A DNA stretch of 25,325 bases from UBA7692 sp964650845 (GCA_964650845.1 CAZYXR010000047.1:1-25325); one strand, 5' to 3'. Counted from the first letter of the stretch, positions 8,601-17,519 are shown. A program made the numbers and translations. The notes: a model not told the origin generated them from the letters alone.

Positions 8601-10901
8601 TGTGCCTTGTCCACCGGTAATATTTCCACCACCCGAAATTGCCCAAGTATAGCCTGTTGCACCCGGCACGTTATTGATTGAGTAATTGTGTACACCCGGG
8701 CATGGATCAACAGTACCCGAAATATTGCCTACCAAAACCGGAGTGCCATTCTTTACATTTACAGTAAAAGTGCGTTGCACTTGGCCACAGCTGTTACTTG
8801 CGGTAGCTGTTAAAGTGTATGGGCCGCCTGCGGTTGTCCAGTTTATAGTTGCCGTAGCAGATGTGCCACCGCTTGTAATAGTGCCACCACCCGAAAGTTG
8901 CCATGAATAAGCCGTTGCTCCACTAACTCCACCTAAAGTGTATTGCTGGCTTCCCGGGCATGGATTATTGTTTCCGGTAACACTGCCGCCAGTTGGTGGT
9001 CCGGGCTGCACATTAACCAGCAGTGTTCCTGTTTTTGTGCCACATGAATTGGTAGCTGTAACAGTAATAGTTTGTGCGCCAGTACCCGTCCAATTGATTG
9101 TAGCAGTAGTATTAGTAGAACTTGTTATAGTTCCGCCACCTGTTACAGACCAAACCACAGATGTTGCACCCGCAACTGCGCCAACAGTGTAGTTTTGACT
9201 TCCGGGGCACGGTGCAGTTGTGCCAGTAATAGCACCAACATTTGCCGGTGGCTGATTTACAGTTACTACTACCGAACCTCGTGATGCACTTACACATCCA
9301 AGGTTGCTGTTATCATCAGCTTCCACATAATAAGTTGTAGTGGTGGTTGGTGAAACGGGTAACGTAGCGCCACTACCGATAGATGTGCCACCTGATGCTT
9401 GCGTGTAATATCGGTAAGTTACATTACTGCCTCCAGAAGCCGTAAGTGTGGTTGATTGACCTGCGCAAATCGGGTTTGGATTGGCAGTTAAAGTTGGATT
9501 GGCGGGTTTGGGATTACATTGAATAATACGGCACTGAACAGCAGTGGTTGGAGTAATGGATGAAGCCGAAACTCCCCCTGCATTTCTTACGCTGGTGGTA
9601 ACAATAGTTGGTGTAAATGCATTTACGGGCGGGTTGTAATTTTCCCACAAAAAAGCGGCATTTGAATGAGGACAGGTTGCGCCCGAACCCTGCGTGCCGT
9701 TTATATCTGTTTTGGTAATTCCAAAATCATACAAACCGCTACCTGCCGTATCCGCGCTCATTGTACTCATCAGAAAGCCCGAATCGGCAGCCTGAATACC
9801 CGAAGCAAAAATCGAAATAACTGAGTTGTAGGAACGTGCAAACAGCGGTAAACCGCTTGCTTTATCTGTTTTGGCAATCACCGATGTAAATGGCAGCGAT
9901 GCCCCCGAACCGAAAACTGCATAGTTGCCATCAAATGTTTTCACAAGGGTGCTGTTTATCGGACCTGCTGCCGTAGTATAGCGACTGTTCGCGCCCGCAG
10001 ATGAAACTGAATGACCCAAATTTGGCACACTCCAATGGTAAACAAAGACACTCAAATTATCAATGCCCGTCATTACAATTTCATTTCCCGAATCACGCAA
10101 TACAGACCATGCCGTTTCGGAATTGCCGCTACCGAATCTTCTTGCCCATTGAAAAGTGCCTGCAATATTGGTTTTCACAACAACACCATCCGATTGCCCG
10201 TTTCCTGCCGTCATTGTTGAATAACCCACAAACACATAACCGTCAGAAACTTCCGCCACATCATACAACCTGTCATCATCATCAAAAGCGGTAGTGCGGA
10301 AAAATGTATTCATCCATTGAACAGTGCCGCTTGTATTCACTTTAAAACAAAATAATTTTGAAGAATCCTGCCGCGCTACTCCGCCCGCACCGTCAGGATC
10401 AACGCGCGAAGCCGACCCTGCCACCACAAAACCGCCATCGGATGCCACAATCACCTTATTACCATGAGCATTTGCTCCTGAAACAGGAATATACCTGTAC
10501 TGCCATGTTATATTACCCGCAGCATCCAATCGCATCAGCAAACACTGTCCGTCTGCGATCCCCGTAACAATGTAACCGCCACCCGTTACATTTTTCATAT
10601 CCGACAATTCTACCGAAGTAGCGAGCGAGCCGTTCCTGTATCGCATACTCCTTACATGATTTCCATTTTTGTCAATTTCGGTGAAACCGCCCTGAGGACC
10701 AAAAGGCAAACTCGCATTTACTGTCATTGACGAAAACGCATAGTTACCCGCAGGATTCTGAAGTAAGCCCTGAGGATAATCCATCATGCCTACATTGTAA
10801 TTGATTCTAAAGGTTGTTTGTTGCGCTTGAACTGAAAGCAGAGCTATACAAAAAAATACAACAGAATAAATTCTGTTGAAAAATGCGCTTGCAAAAGCCA
10901 T
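5676..10901 (-). CDS. Giant T9SS-secreted adhesin with ten Ig/PKD-like repeats and type B sorting domain
   Basis: The 1741-aa surface protein has a signal peptide (residues 1-26, ..FFCIALLSVQAQ). Residues about 27-450 contain repeated beta-sheet units with GGGYIVTG / GGFVVAG / DGYVFVGYS signatures, as in propeller-like secreted proteins. An Ig-like domain (about 465-550) is followed by ten tandem domains of about 86 residues (553-1411) sharing CPG..., W.V..GG.I.SGQGTTS, NW and a second Cys in N.CG. Three more Ig-like domains precede a gliding-motility-associated C-terminal (type B) sorting domain (about 1665-1741: PNAFTPNKDGRNDVF, IYNRWGQELYKG.EGWDGTY, SPGTYFYIVEL). Type B substrates are exported by the T9SS with PorP/SprF partners, and a PorP-like gene lies two genes downstream. 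The likely role is cell-surface adhesion. The exact ligand is unknown. Confidence 0.93.
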   Translation of the reverse strand: MAFASAFFNRIYSVVFFCIALLSVQAQQTTFRINYNVGMMDYPQGLLQNPAGNYAFSSMTVNASLPFGPQGGFTEIDKNGNHVRSMRYRNGSLATSVELSDMKNVTGGGYIVTGIADGQCLLMRLDAAGNITWQYRYIPVSGANAHGNKVIVASDGGFVVAGSASRVDPDGAGGVARQDSSKLFCFKVNTSGTVQWMNTFFRTTAFDDDDRLYDVAEVSDGYVFVGYSTMTAGNGQSDGVVVKTNIAGTFQWARRFGSGNSETAWSVLRDSGNEIVMTGIDNLSVFVYHWSVPNLGHSVSSAGANSRYTTAAGPINSTLVKTFDGNYAVFGSGASLPFTSVIAKTDKASGLPLFARSYNSVISIFASGIQAADSGFLMSTMSADTAGSGLYDFGITKTDINGTQGSGATCPHSNAAFLWENYNPPVNAFTPTIVTTSVRNAGGVSASSITPTTAVQCRIIQCNPKPANPTLTANPNPICAGQSTTLTASGGSNVTYRYYTQASGGTSIGSGATLPVSPTTTTTYYVEADDNSNLGCVSASRGSVVVTVNQPPANVGAITGTTAPCPGSQNYTVGAVAGATSVVWSVTGGGTITSSTNTTATINWTGTGAQTITVTATNSCGTKTGTLLVNVQPGPPTGGSVTGNNNPCPGSQQYTLGGVSGATAYSWQLSGGGTITSGGTSATATINWTTAGGPYTLTATASNSCGQVQRTFTVNVKNGTPVLVGNISGTVDPCPGVHNYSINNVPGATGYTWAISGGGNITGGQGTTNAIIAWTVAGPHTITVTATNDCGSANNTLLVNVKTPPPSSVPPITGTNNPCPGVEVYSITPVANASSYVWSVNNGGTITSGQGTTSINVNWTTPGGLYTVSVVASNDCGNVSNTLSINVQNAVTAAPAVIVGDTAVCASNKSYSITAVNFATTYTWSVSGGGTITSGQGTTNVNVNWTTAGTYNVSVTAGNACGTSSTTVKTVTVTEAAPTGLGAITGTQVVCKGNHNYTVGAATNGTTYNWTVGSSGTILSGQGTTSISVHWQGTGTFPITVSAQNVCGSSATTSLNVTVSDTTPTPPVTITGNNQPCQGASTYTIQSSANATGYTWTVSGGGGTILSGQGTTSINVDWATPGGPYTVAVSADNVCGSSVQATLPLTVLSGSAPVVGDITGDTTVCPSTQTYSIAPVQDAKGYQWTVTNGTINSGQGTTSISVTWATQGNATVSVVATGACSNSVPKTVNVNVKAAAPNRPGTIVGQLATCGSTTEIYSITAVPNATNYGWGISGGGTITSGQGTTSITVDWASSPGTYTLSVFAENDCGQSLPATIDVTVNPPAPVMSATIQGANDVCPGLDNYTITALPNATTYTWTVSNGGNIVSGQGTNSLSVNWVTSGAQTVSVVASNACGSSLPATLNVNVKVAPTVPTATAQDATICEGSSTVLTGTNSLGGTISYNFYDVETGGNLVGVSPLTVSPVTTTTYYLESVNEFGCRHSGTRIPVTVTVVKAPTVLNLSTANTSICYGDSTTLSATASQGAAIVWWDAPLNGNQLGAGNTYTTDALFENTTFYVSASTTGGCRSLEARKDIEVEVKALPVVTLTSDKADNKILPQEKLVFTANPNGYAEYEFYVNGTLVQEGLENFYASAKFNDKDTVVVIAFDNGCRSVADTALVKVADFPNAFTPNKDGRNDVFLKDYDLIIYNRWGQELYKGIEGWDGTYNGKKVSPGTYFYIVELENITDKNTTVKGTVLVIQE
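6669..9245 (-). repeat. Ten tandem in-frame repeats (about 257 bp each) in the adhesin gene
   Basis: These repeats encode the ten PKD/Ig-like domains (residues about 553-1411). Each unit begins near ..I.G...CPG.., has W.V..GGTI.SGQGTTS..VNW in the middle and ends A.N.CG......VNV. By eye all ten retain both cysteines, suggesting one disulphide per domain. At DNA level the SGQGTT loop is most conserved, seen on the plus strand as recurring GTTGTGCCTTGCCC-like blocks near 7051, 7311, 7831, 8081 and 8601. Copies differ at many positions, so the array is old rather than a recent amplification. Confidence 0.9.
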
Positions 10902-11048
10902 ATTGAGTGAATTTTTGCGGTGAAAATATTTATTTCTATAACATTTACTAACAATTTGGTTATAAACAATTTAGGCAACACGAACTATCTGAAACATCTA
11001 TAACCGTTTTCTATTTTACCAAAGCTGATTTGTAACCATAAAGAGCTT

Positions 11049-11067
11049 CGCAAATAGTTTATTTGCG
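11049..11067 (+). other. Perfect inverted repeat upstream of the methyltransferase
   Basis: CGCAAATA (11049-11056), GTT, TATTTGCG (11060-11067) is a perfect 8-bp inverted repeat followed by a T-rich stretch. It lies 29 bases before the ATG at 11097 in the 195-bp region between divergent genes. It could be an operator, a 5'-UTR hairpin or a weak terminator. A repeat of this size is expected about once or twice in a 25-kb window when short spacers are allowed. Confidence 0.3.
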
Positions 11068-11096
11068 TTTTGATTGTTTTATAAAACGAAGTGCAG

Positions 11097-11801
11097 ATGA
11101 AAGGAAAAATGTATTTAATACCTTGTTTATTGGGAGGTGAAGAAACTACCATTCTCCCCGAATTCAACAAAAAGATTGTTGCCGAAATTGATGTGTTTGT
11201 GGTAGAAAATCTGCGCAGTGCCAGACGTTTTTTACGCGCCTTTGGCTACGGCAAAAACTTCGATACCGATGTAACGTTTTTTGAATTAGATAAACATGCT
11301 GCGAGTTTGAATTACAACCAAATGCTACAACCTGCATTAAAAGGAAAAAACATAGGTTTAATAAGCGAAGCGGGCAACCCATGCATTGCCGACCCTGGCA
11401 ATGAATTGGTAGTAAAAGCGCACCAATTGAATATAGAAGTAATGCCGCTGGTTGGGCCAAGTTCTATTCTGCTTACGCTCATCGGCTCTGGCTTCAACGG
11501 GCAGCAGTTTACATTTAACGGCTACCTGCCCGTTGATAGCAATGAGCGCACAAAGAAAATAAAGCAATTAGCTACCGAGGCTTTGCGAAGCAATACCACT
11601 CAGCTTTTTATGGAAACACCCTACCGCAACCAAAAATTACTGGAAGAAATCATTGCCACGCTCGCACCCGAAACAAAACTGTGTATTGCTTGCGACCTCA
11701 CCCTGCCAGAGCAGTTTATAAAAACGCATCCCTTAAGTTTTTGGAAACAAAACATACCCGAGCTACACAAACGGTATGTAATGTTTGCATTGGGTAAATA
11801 A
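11097..11801 (+). CDS. RsmI-like SAM-dependent methyltransferase (tetrapyrrole-methylase fold)
   Basis: The 234-aa protein belongs to the RsmI/COG0313 type. RsmI 2'-O-methylates C1402 of 16S rRNA using S-adenosylmethionine. Visible hallmarks are the start GKMYLIPCLLG, VVENLRSARRFLR, the loop ISEAGNPCIADPG (RsmI has DAGTPGISDPG), VMPLVGPSSILLTLIGSGF (typical VGPSA-like loop), F.GYLP and METPYRN. It is shorter than classical RsmI (about 280 residues), as in the shorter Bacteroidota paralogues, so the exact substrate is uncertain. ATG 11097 is chosen; a GTG at 11091 and an ATG at 11109 are in frame. It diverges from the adhesin gene and converges on the histidine kinase (25 bases between stops). 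Confidence 0.8.
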   Translation: MKGKMYLIPCLLGGEETTILPEFNKKIVAEIDVFVVENLRSARRFLRAFGYGKNFDTDVTFFELDKHAASLNYNQMLQPALKGKNIGLISEAGNPCIADPGNELVVKAHQLNIEVMPLVGPSSILLTLIGSGFNGQQFTFNGYLPVDSNERTKKIKQLATEALRSNTTQLFMETPYRNQKLLEEIIATLAPETKLCIACDLTLPEQFIKTHPLSFWKQNIPELHKRYVMFALGK

Positions 11802-11826
11802 CTTAACAAACCGGACTTTTGAATAT

Positions 11827-14800
11827 CTAATTTGTGTGTTTCGGTATTACCACAAAGAAGCCAGTCCCCTCTCCTACTTCACTTTCAAACCAAATTGCTC
11901 CACCAATACCTTCTATTATTTGCATGGTAATGGCAAGACCCAAGCCCATTCCACTTGATTTTGTGGTGAAATTTGGGGCAAATACTTTCGTATAATTTTC
12001 TTCTGCAATTCCCACGCCATTATCGCGCACTTCTACCTTTATCATTTCGTGCTCTTCAGAAATAAACACTTTTATTTCAGCAATTTTTTCATCGCCCACG
12101 GCCTGTATTCCATTCTTAACTAAATTATTAAAAACACTTAGCATTTGGTTTCTATCGGCAAAAATCAGCGCTTGTTGCAATGATGTTTCAAAATGCACAT
12201 TGGCTTCCGCCTCTGCATTAAACAAGTCGGTTATACTTTCCAGCATACTGTTCAAATCCACCACTTCATTTTCGCCTTTAGGCATTTTAGCAAACGATGA
12301 AAACGATGTAGCAATTGCAGTTAAATTATCAATTTGCTCGGTGAGCGTTTTAGCCACTTTAGTTGCCAACTTATTTACATCGGGGTGATTTTCGTTTATT
12401 GCTTTTTGTAGATATTGAATACTCAGCTTCATGGGTGTAAGCGGGTTCTTTATTTCGTGCGCAATCTGCTTTGCCATTTCGCGCCAAGCGGTTTCACGCT
12501 CGGTACGTGCAAGTTGCTCGGCACTGCTTTCCAACTCGCGAATCATGCGGTTGTATTGTTTCACCAAAACTCCTATTTCATCGCGGCTATTCCACTCTAT
12601 CGGTTCATTTGTTTTACCCAAATTTACCAATTGCAATTTTTCGGCAATAAACGACAATGGCCGAGTAACAGAATTAGAAATAAAATAAGCCATAGCCGCA
12701 GCACATATCAATAAAAACACATACACATTTACTAAGGCAATTAAAAAAGCCCCCACCTCATCGTCTATATTTTGATTGCGCTCGTAATATGGAATACCCA
12801 CAAAGCCTAAAGTTGCTTCATTGGCATCTTTAAGCGGGAAATAAGTAGCGCGATAGGCAAGTGCGCCAACATTTTCAGTTTGCGAAAACTGCGACTCCCA
12901 ACTTTTAGAAAAATGGAAAAAAGCATCGGCATTCATCTTGCGCGACATGATGCCGCGATCGAAAAGGGGCGTTTGTGAGGTAGCAACTAAATTGCCATTC
13001 ACATCAAAAAGATTAATATCAATTGAATTTATTAAAGAAAGCTGCCCAAGCCTTTTTCCTACATCGGGCAATACGTTGCTGTACGAATTATCAACGCTTT
13101 CGTATATTTTTAAATCTAACTCCAAGGCTGTAATTACGGCATTTTCTTTTTCTGCAACCCTATCAGAATAAAACTGATCGTATTGCTGCCTGAAAAACGA
13201 GATAGTGATAATGCCTATAACAACAAACGATGTGATAATTATTGAAAACAACGAATAGTTGATGCGGGTTTTAAATGAAGTATAAAAACCATCAAAAAAA
13301 TTTCTATTGAATAGCACCTTTTTTCGCAACCCAATAAGCAACAGCAAACTGCCTGCCAGCACAAAAAAGAAAGTAAACAAATACGAAAATGATGCAACCG
13401 GTTCAAAAAGACTTTCTTGTTTAACGGTTACAATTACCCGTTTGTTATTATCAGACTCGTGAATGTTATGCTCCCAGCCCGGCACATCAATAAAAACTTC
13501 TTTTGCACCTTCAAATTTATAGGCATCATCCCAATAATAACCATAAGGATACTCGCCCCGCTGCGCCACCAGCTTATTGTGCTTATAAATTGCATAGCTG
13601 AATCCTTCTTCGTTTACACGATTGGCAAGTGAGTTATCAGCAATCAACTCGGCATACAAATTACCCGATGCATAAATTCTACGCTGCATTGCTACCGCAA
13701 TGCCCTTACCACCTACTTGCAACAGCCCGATGTAAGCATTTTGCCCAACAGAATCTTCGCACAATTTGAGCTTGCCAAAGGAGGGTGTTGCTTGTAAAAA
13801 TTTTTGTTTTAAATCATCAAATTGCTGTAAATTTTCTACAGTAGCATTGGTGTCCACAATAGAAAAAAGCACATCATATTTATTTAGGTACTTATTAAAA
13901 TGATAAGTATTCAAACGCTCCTTGATGGCATCGTTAGAAACATCTTTTAAAAAAAAGTTATCGCGCTTAATCTCATCTATAGTATGTTCAAAATTCGACT
14001 CGGTTAAAAAATCTCTTTCTTCCAATAATGTTTGTGCTGCAAACGAACGCAAACTGCGCTCGCGCTTTTCATATAAATTCTCGATTAAATATGTACCAAG
14101 CACGGCATATGCAATAAGCACTTCAGAGTATTCGTTACTCAAAAAAGCAATCGAAACTATGCTGGCAATCAGCACACAATTCACAAAAAAAGATATTGTA
14201 GAAAGGCTGATACCATATATCAATCCAACCACTCTAAAACTGATAAGAAAATGCGTCAATACAATCAACGCAACACATAAAAGACCAATAAAACTATAAA
14301 GGTCTAAACTCAACAAATTGAAAATTTGCAGCGAAACAAGCGAGTCGACCACCAACACTTTCACCACAAAAACAAGCAGCAGCGACAAGGCAAAAACAAC
14401 CATTAGTAGCAGCGATTGATGGATATGCCTTGTCCACTTAGTTTTTGCAATAGGATAATCGAAATTGCCAAACCTGGCAGCAAACAGCAACCACCACACT
14501 GGCAACAAGCAGTACAAAAGCAAATCGCCCAAAGACATTACAAACCATGCCGAGGCACAATAAACAGGATTAAACAATGGAGGGCTAACATCAAGTAAAC
14601 CACCTCTACCCCATGTAAAAAAAGCTACTAAGGCAACCGAGCCTACCATCAACACCACCACACTTTTCGCAAATCCTAATCGTGGCAACAGCTTTACTAC
14701 AATTGCATTGACGTAATAAGCCAACACAAAAAAAATAACAAACAGCAGCACTACAACAATTCCACTTTCTGCATCCTCGGCATTTACATTACTTTCTTCT

Positions 14801-15390
14801 AAATAAAATGCAGCATTACCATTTATTGAAACAGCAACAGAGTTAATAGATGATGCTAACGAAGCAGACGAAACAAACTGATAACGTTTTGGTAGCGAAA
14901 TTCCCATATCCAGTTCGTTGCGTAAAAACCTACCCGGAATGGCAAAAGTGTGTTGCACCAAACGCAGCCCCACAACACTTCTATTGCTAACCAAATCGGT
15001 TTGCTTATACACAATGTACCAGCCATTTTGCAGGCGTTGCACACTTACCTTTTCTTTTACCAACGATGGTGCAGATGGGAGTAGCGACTCATTATCCGTC
15101 CAAAAAACAAGCGAGTCGTTTTTATAATAGAATAAAGCTAATTCTGAAGATTTCAATGTTGCAAAATCTTCATCAGTAATATTCGCCTTGAATATCTTAT
15201 CGTTCAGCGTTTGATTTGCAACAAGTGCATCAAACACAATCTCATCTGCCAAAATTTTCTGTTCAATTTTTTTAGCTGCTGTATTTACAGACATCTGTTC
15301 GGGCTGTAAAAACAATAAAACAACCGCAAGCAGCAGTAAAACTACATGCCAAAATTTACCTAAAAGAGATTTGAACTTTTGCAACACCAT
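11827..15390 (-). CDS. Large NtrY-like membrane sensor histidine kinase
   Basis: This 1187-aa sensor kinase has one N-terminal membrane helix (about 14-29), an extracytoplasmic part, a cluster of about seven helices (about 210-440), a soluble stretch, further helices near 670 and 710, a second extracytoplasmic domain and a helix near 890. A HAMP linker follows (about 905-950, ..SRDEIGVLVKQYNRMIREL), then the HisKA motif IAHEIKNPLTPMKLSIQYL with the phospho-acceptor His at about 978. The ATPase domain has an N box NNLVKNGIQA, G1 DNGVGI and G2 SSGMGLGLAI. HEIKNPLTP and the layout resemble NtrY kinases, but NtrY is usually 700-800 residues, so the N-terminal half is expanded. No response regulator is encoded nearby, so signal and partner are unknown. 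yidC lies 75 bases upstream on the same strand. Confidence 0.9.
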   Translation of the reverse strand: MVLQKFKSLLGKFWHVVLLLLAVVLLFLQPEQMSVNTAAKKIEQKILADEIVFDALVANQTLNDKIFKANITDEDFATLKSSELALFYYKNDSLVFWTDNESLLPSAPSLVKEKVSVQRLQNGWYIVYKQTDLVSNRSVVGLRLVQHTFAIPGRFLRNELDMGISLPKRYQFVSSASLASSINSVAVSINGNAAFYLEESNVNAEDAESGIVVVLLFVIFFVLAYYVNAIVVKLLPRLGFAKSVVVLMVGSVALVAFFTWGRGGLLDVSPPLFNPVYCASAWFVMSLGDLLLYCLLPVWWLLFAARFGNFDYPIAKTKWTRHIHQSLLLMVVFALSLLLVFVVKVLVVDSLVSLQIFNLLSLDLYSFIGLLCVALIVLTHFLISFRVVGLIYGISLSTISFFVNCVLIASIVSIAFLSNEYSEVLIAYAVLGTYLIENLYEKRERSLRSFAAQTLLEERDFLTESNFEHTIDEIKRDNFFLKDVSNDAIKERLNTYHFNKYLNKYDVLFSIVDTNATVENLQQFDDLKQKFLQATPSFGKLKLCEDSVGQNAYIGLLQVGGKGIAVAMQRRIYASGNLYAELIADNSLANRVNEEGFSYAIYKHNKLVAQRGEYPYGYYWDDAYKFEGAKEVFIDVPGWEHNIHESDNNKRVIVTVKQESLFEPVASFSYLFTFFFVLAGSLLLLIGLRKKVLFNRNFFDGFYTSFKTRINYSLFSIIITSFVVIGIITISFFRQQYDQFYSDRVAEKENAVITALELDLKIYESVDNSYSNVLPDVGKRLGQLSLINSIDINLFDVNGNLVATSQTPLFDRGIMSRKMNADAFFHFSKSWESQFSQTENVGALAYRATYFPLKDANEATLGFVGIPYYERNQNIDDEVGAFLIALVNVYVFLLICAAAMAYFISNSVTRPLSFIAEKLQLVNLGKTNEPIEWNSRDEIGVLVKQYNRMIRELESSAEQLARTERETAWREMAKQIAHEIKNPLTPMKLSIQYLQKAINENHPDVNKLATKVAKTLTEQIDNLTAIATSFSSFAKMPKGENEVVDLNSMLESITDLFNAEAEANVHFETSLQQALIFADRNQMLSVFNNLVKNGIQAVGDEKIAEIKVFISEEHEMIKVEVRDNGVGIAEENYTKVFAPNFTTKSSGMGLGLAITMQIIEGIGGAIWFESEVGEGTGFFVVIPKHTN

Positions 15391-15465
15391 TTAGCAATGG
15401 CGAAAAGTAACATTTTTCAAAAACCAACAAGTATTAAATAGCAGAAAACACAACTCCTGCGCGTA

Positions 15466-17355
15466 TTACTTCTTCTTTTTGGCAGCCTGTTGCGCCTGAG
15501 CTTGACGCTGCATATCCTCTAAACGTTTCTGAAAACTTGATTTTGGTTTAGGGTTCTTTTTGTTCTCTTCAATTTGCTTACGCAATTTGTCTTCGTCAAT
15601 AAAGAATTTTTGAATCACCCATTGTTGTCCCATTCCAATCACGTTTTGCAAAAGGTAGTAGTAAGTAAGTGCCGCTGGAAAACTATTAAACAAAAACATC
15701 AACATCACCGGCATGATGTATGGCAAATATTGCATACCGGGCTGCTGTGCTCCCATTTGGTTTGTATTCTTGTTCATCACAGCCTGCGCTACCGAAGTTA
15801 TTGTCATCAACACCGTAAACAGACTGATGTGGCTACCAATTAGCGGCAATGCAGTTGCAAAAGTTACAATGGCATCGTAAGTACTTAAATCTGTTGCCCA
15901 CAAAAATGGTTGCTGGCGCAACTCGATAGAAGCAGGAAAGAAATAATACATTGCCATTAAAATTGGCATTTGCAAAAGCAGTGGTAAACAACCGCCAAAA
16001 GGACTAACACCAGCTTTGCTGTACAACTTCATTTGCTCTTGCCCCATGCGGGTTTGGTCATCGCCATATTTCTCTTTCAACTCGGCAAGTTCTGGTTGCA
16101 ACAACTTCATTGAAGCTGCGCTTTTGTACGACTTGTATGTAAGCGGATGCAAAAGAACTTTCAAGAAAATTGTCATCAATAAAATGATGATCCCATAGTT
16201 CAAATTGATGGAGTCGAACAGTGCAAAAACCCAGATAATAAACCGTGTGATATACTTTATCCATGCAAAGAGAAAAAAGTCGGGCCCCAACTTTAATATC
16301 TCTTGAAACTCCTGCCCAATGCCTTTAAGTGTTTCAAAATGATTGGGGCCAGAATAAATTTTAAAACCATAATTCAAATCGCTATTGGCACGATAAGGAA
16401 TGGTAAAGCGGGCACTCAACTTTTTTACATAACCTACCTCTTCATTTTCGTGAGCAGTGCGCAAAACACCACTTTTAATTTCAGCCTTTGGGCTGATGAT
16501 AGTAGTATTAAAAAACTGCTGTTTAAAAGAAATCCATTCTAATGGAGTACTGATATTTTGTTCCTCATTACCATCTTCTTTCAGGTGCGCCACATCGCTA
16601 TCTTTATAGCGAAAATACATAGCAGTATAACGCCTTTCGGTAGGCAAGTCTTTTTCTAAACTTGGCAAGGTGCTGTTCCAAGTTGCGCTTAAAAAAGTAT
16701 TATTCGCTGCAATTACTTTTTCTAATCCTTTAAGATGTAAGTTGTAATCTACTTCGTAACTATTGCCGCTGAACGAAAACTTTTGCTCAATAAAACCATC
16801 CCCAGCTTTTGCAATAAATGATATGCTTTTCTTTTCATCACCTTTTATCTTAAATCCTTCTACAGAAGGTTCAAAATAAAGATCTGAAGTGTTTACAATG
16901 CTGTTTTCGCCTGCAATAAACTGATATGAAAACTGAGTATTCTTTTCATCGAAAAGAATCAACTTTTGCTTGTCCCAAGTTTTGTATTCTTTCAACTCTA
17001 TTGATTGAATAAAACCGCCCTTAGTGTTGAATGTTACCTTTTGGAGATCAGTTTCAACCACTACCAACTTCGATTCTCCTTTTGATGCTTCGGCAAAGCC
17101 ACCAAAAACCGCTACACTTTGCGCTAAAGCAATAGAATCATTCTCTGTGGCCGACAACGCACTTGTATCGGCTGACGAAGCAAACGTTTGCTCGCGATTG
17201 CCGGCACTTTGCAACTCTGGCGATGCAGTTTGAGTGGTAGATTTTTTAGGTTTCAACGCTTCTTCTTCAGTGCGCTTTTTATTAGAATAGAAAATGAAGA
17301 AAATAAGCAGCACTCCTATGAGCAGAGAACCAATGAGTGTATTACGATTATCCAT
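15466..17355 (-). CDS. yidC: Membrane protein insertase YidC
   Basis: YidC inserts inner-membrane proteins alone or together with SecYEG. The 629-aa protein has the Gram-negative layout: an N-terminal helix (MDNRNTLIGSLLIGVLLIFF), a large periplasmic domain of about 330 residues, and the five-helix 60-kDa core from about residue 365. Core motifs include LLHPLTYKSYKS, KLYSKAGVSPFGGCLPLLLQ, MPILMAMYYFFPASIELR and the last helix NSFPAALTYYYLLQNVIGM. Lysine (TIFLKVLLHPLT) stands where many YidC proteins have the hydrophilic-groove arginine. The tail is Lys-rich (..AAKKKK). ATG 17355 is preferred to a TTG 9 bases upstream. It is divergent from folE. Confidence 0.97.
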   Translation of the reverse strand: MDNRNTLIGSLLIGVLLIFFIFYSNKKRTEEEALKPKKSTTQTASPELQSAGNREQTFASSADTSALSATENDSIALAQSVAVFGGFAEASKGESKLVVVETDLQKVTFNTKGGFIQSIELKEYKTWDKQKLILFDEKNTQFSYQFIAGENSIVNTSDLYFEPSVEGFKIKGDEKKSISFIAKAGDGFIEQKFSFSGNSYEVDYNLHLKGLEKVIAANNTFLSATWNSTLPSLEKDLPTERRYTAMYFRYKDSDVAHLKEDGNEEQNISTPLEWISFKQQFFNTTIISPKAEIKSGVLRTAHENEEVGYVKKLSARFTIPYRANSDLNYGFKIYSGPNHFETLKGIGQEFQEILKLGPDFFLFAWIKYITRFIIWVFALFDSINLNYGIIILLMTIFLKVLLHPLTYKSYKSAASMKLLQPELAELKEKYGDDQTRMGQEQMKLYSKAGVSPFGGCLPLLLQMPILMAMYYFFPASIELRQQPFLWATDLSTYDAIVTFATALPLIGSHISLFTVLMTITSVAQAVMNKNTNQMGAQQPGMQYLPYIMPVMLMFLFNSFPAALTYYYLLQNVIGMGQQWVIQKFFIDEDKLRKQIEENKKNPKPKSSFQKRLEDMQRQAQAQQAAKKKK

Positions 17356-17462
17356 ATTAAACAAAACTGAAGACGAGAAAAAATCCGTTTTATGCTTTTA
17401 AAGCCGCGCGAAGATAATTTTTTCGCGTTCAGGGCAGCAGGTTTTACATTGGCTAACAAATT

Positions 17463-17480
17463 TTGCAATTACTATTGCAA
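17463..17480. promoter_or_regulatory. Palindrome upstream of folE
   Basis: TTGCAAT (17463-17469), TACT, ATTGCAA (17474-17480) is a perfect 7-bp inverted repeat, 39 bases ahead of the folE ATG in the folE/yidC divergent region. It has the size and placing of an operator, but such repeats are expected by chance about once per window at any given spacing. Confidence 0.25.
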
Positions 17481-17519
17481 TGGAATAACATTACCGTAGT
17501 CCACCAAAAAAACAGCCTT

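Noticed and set aside
6669..9245. Regularly spaced repeats as a CRISPR array
   Set aside because: The period is about 257 bp, the repeats are in frame and diverged, and the spacers are coding. This is a domain array.
6574..9297. Several plus-strand and alternate minus-strand open frames of 60-90 codons within the adhesin repeats
   Set aside because: They recur with the repeat period and are low-complexity shadows of the coding frame. None has a start context or domain of its own.
12200..14598. Plus-strand open frames opposite the histidine kinase
   Set aside because: The kinase frame is continuous, with all catalytic boxes. The opposite frames show no domain or start signals.
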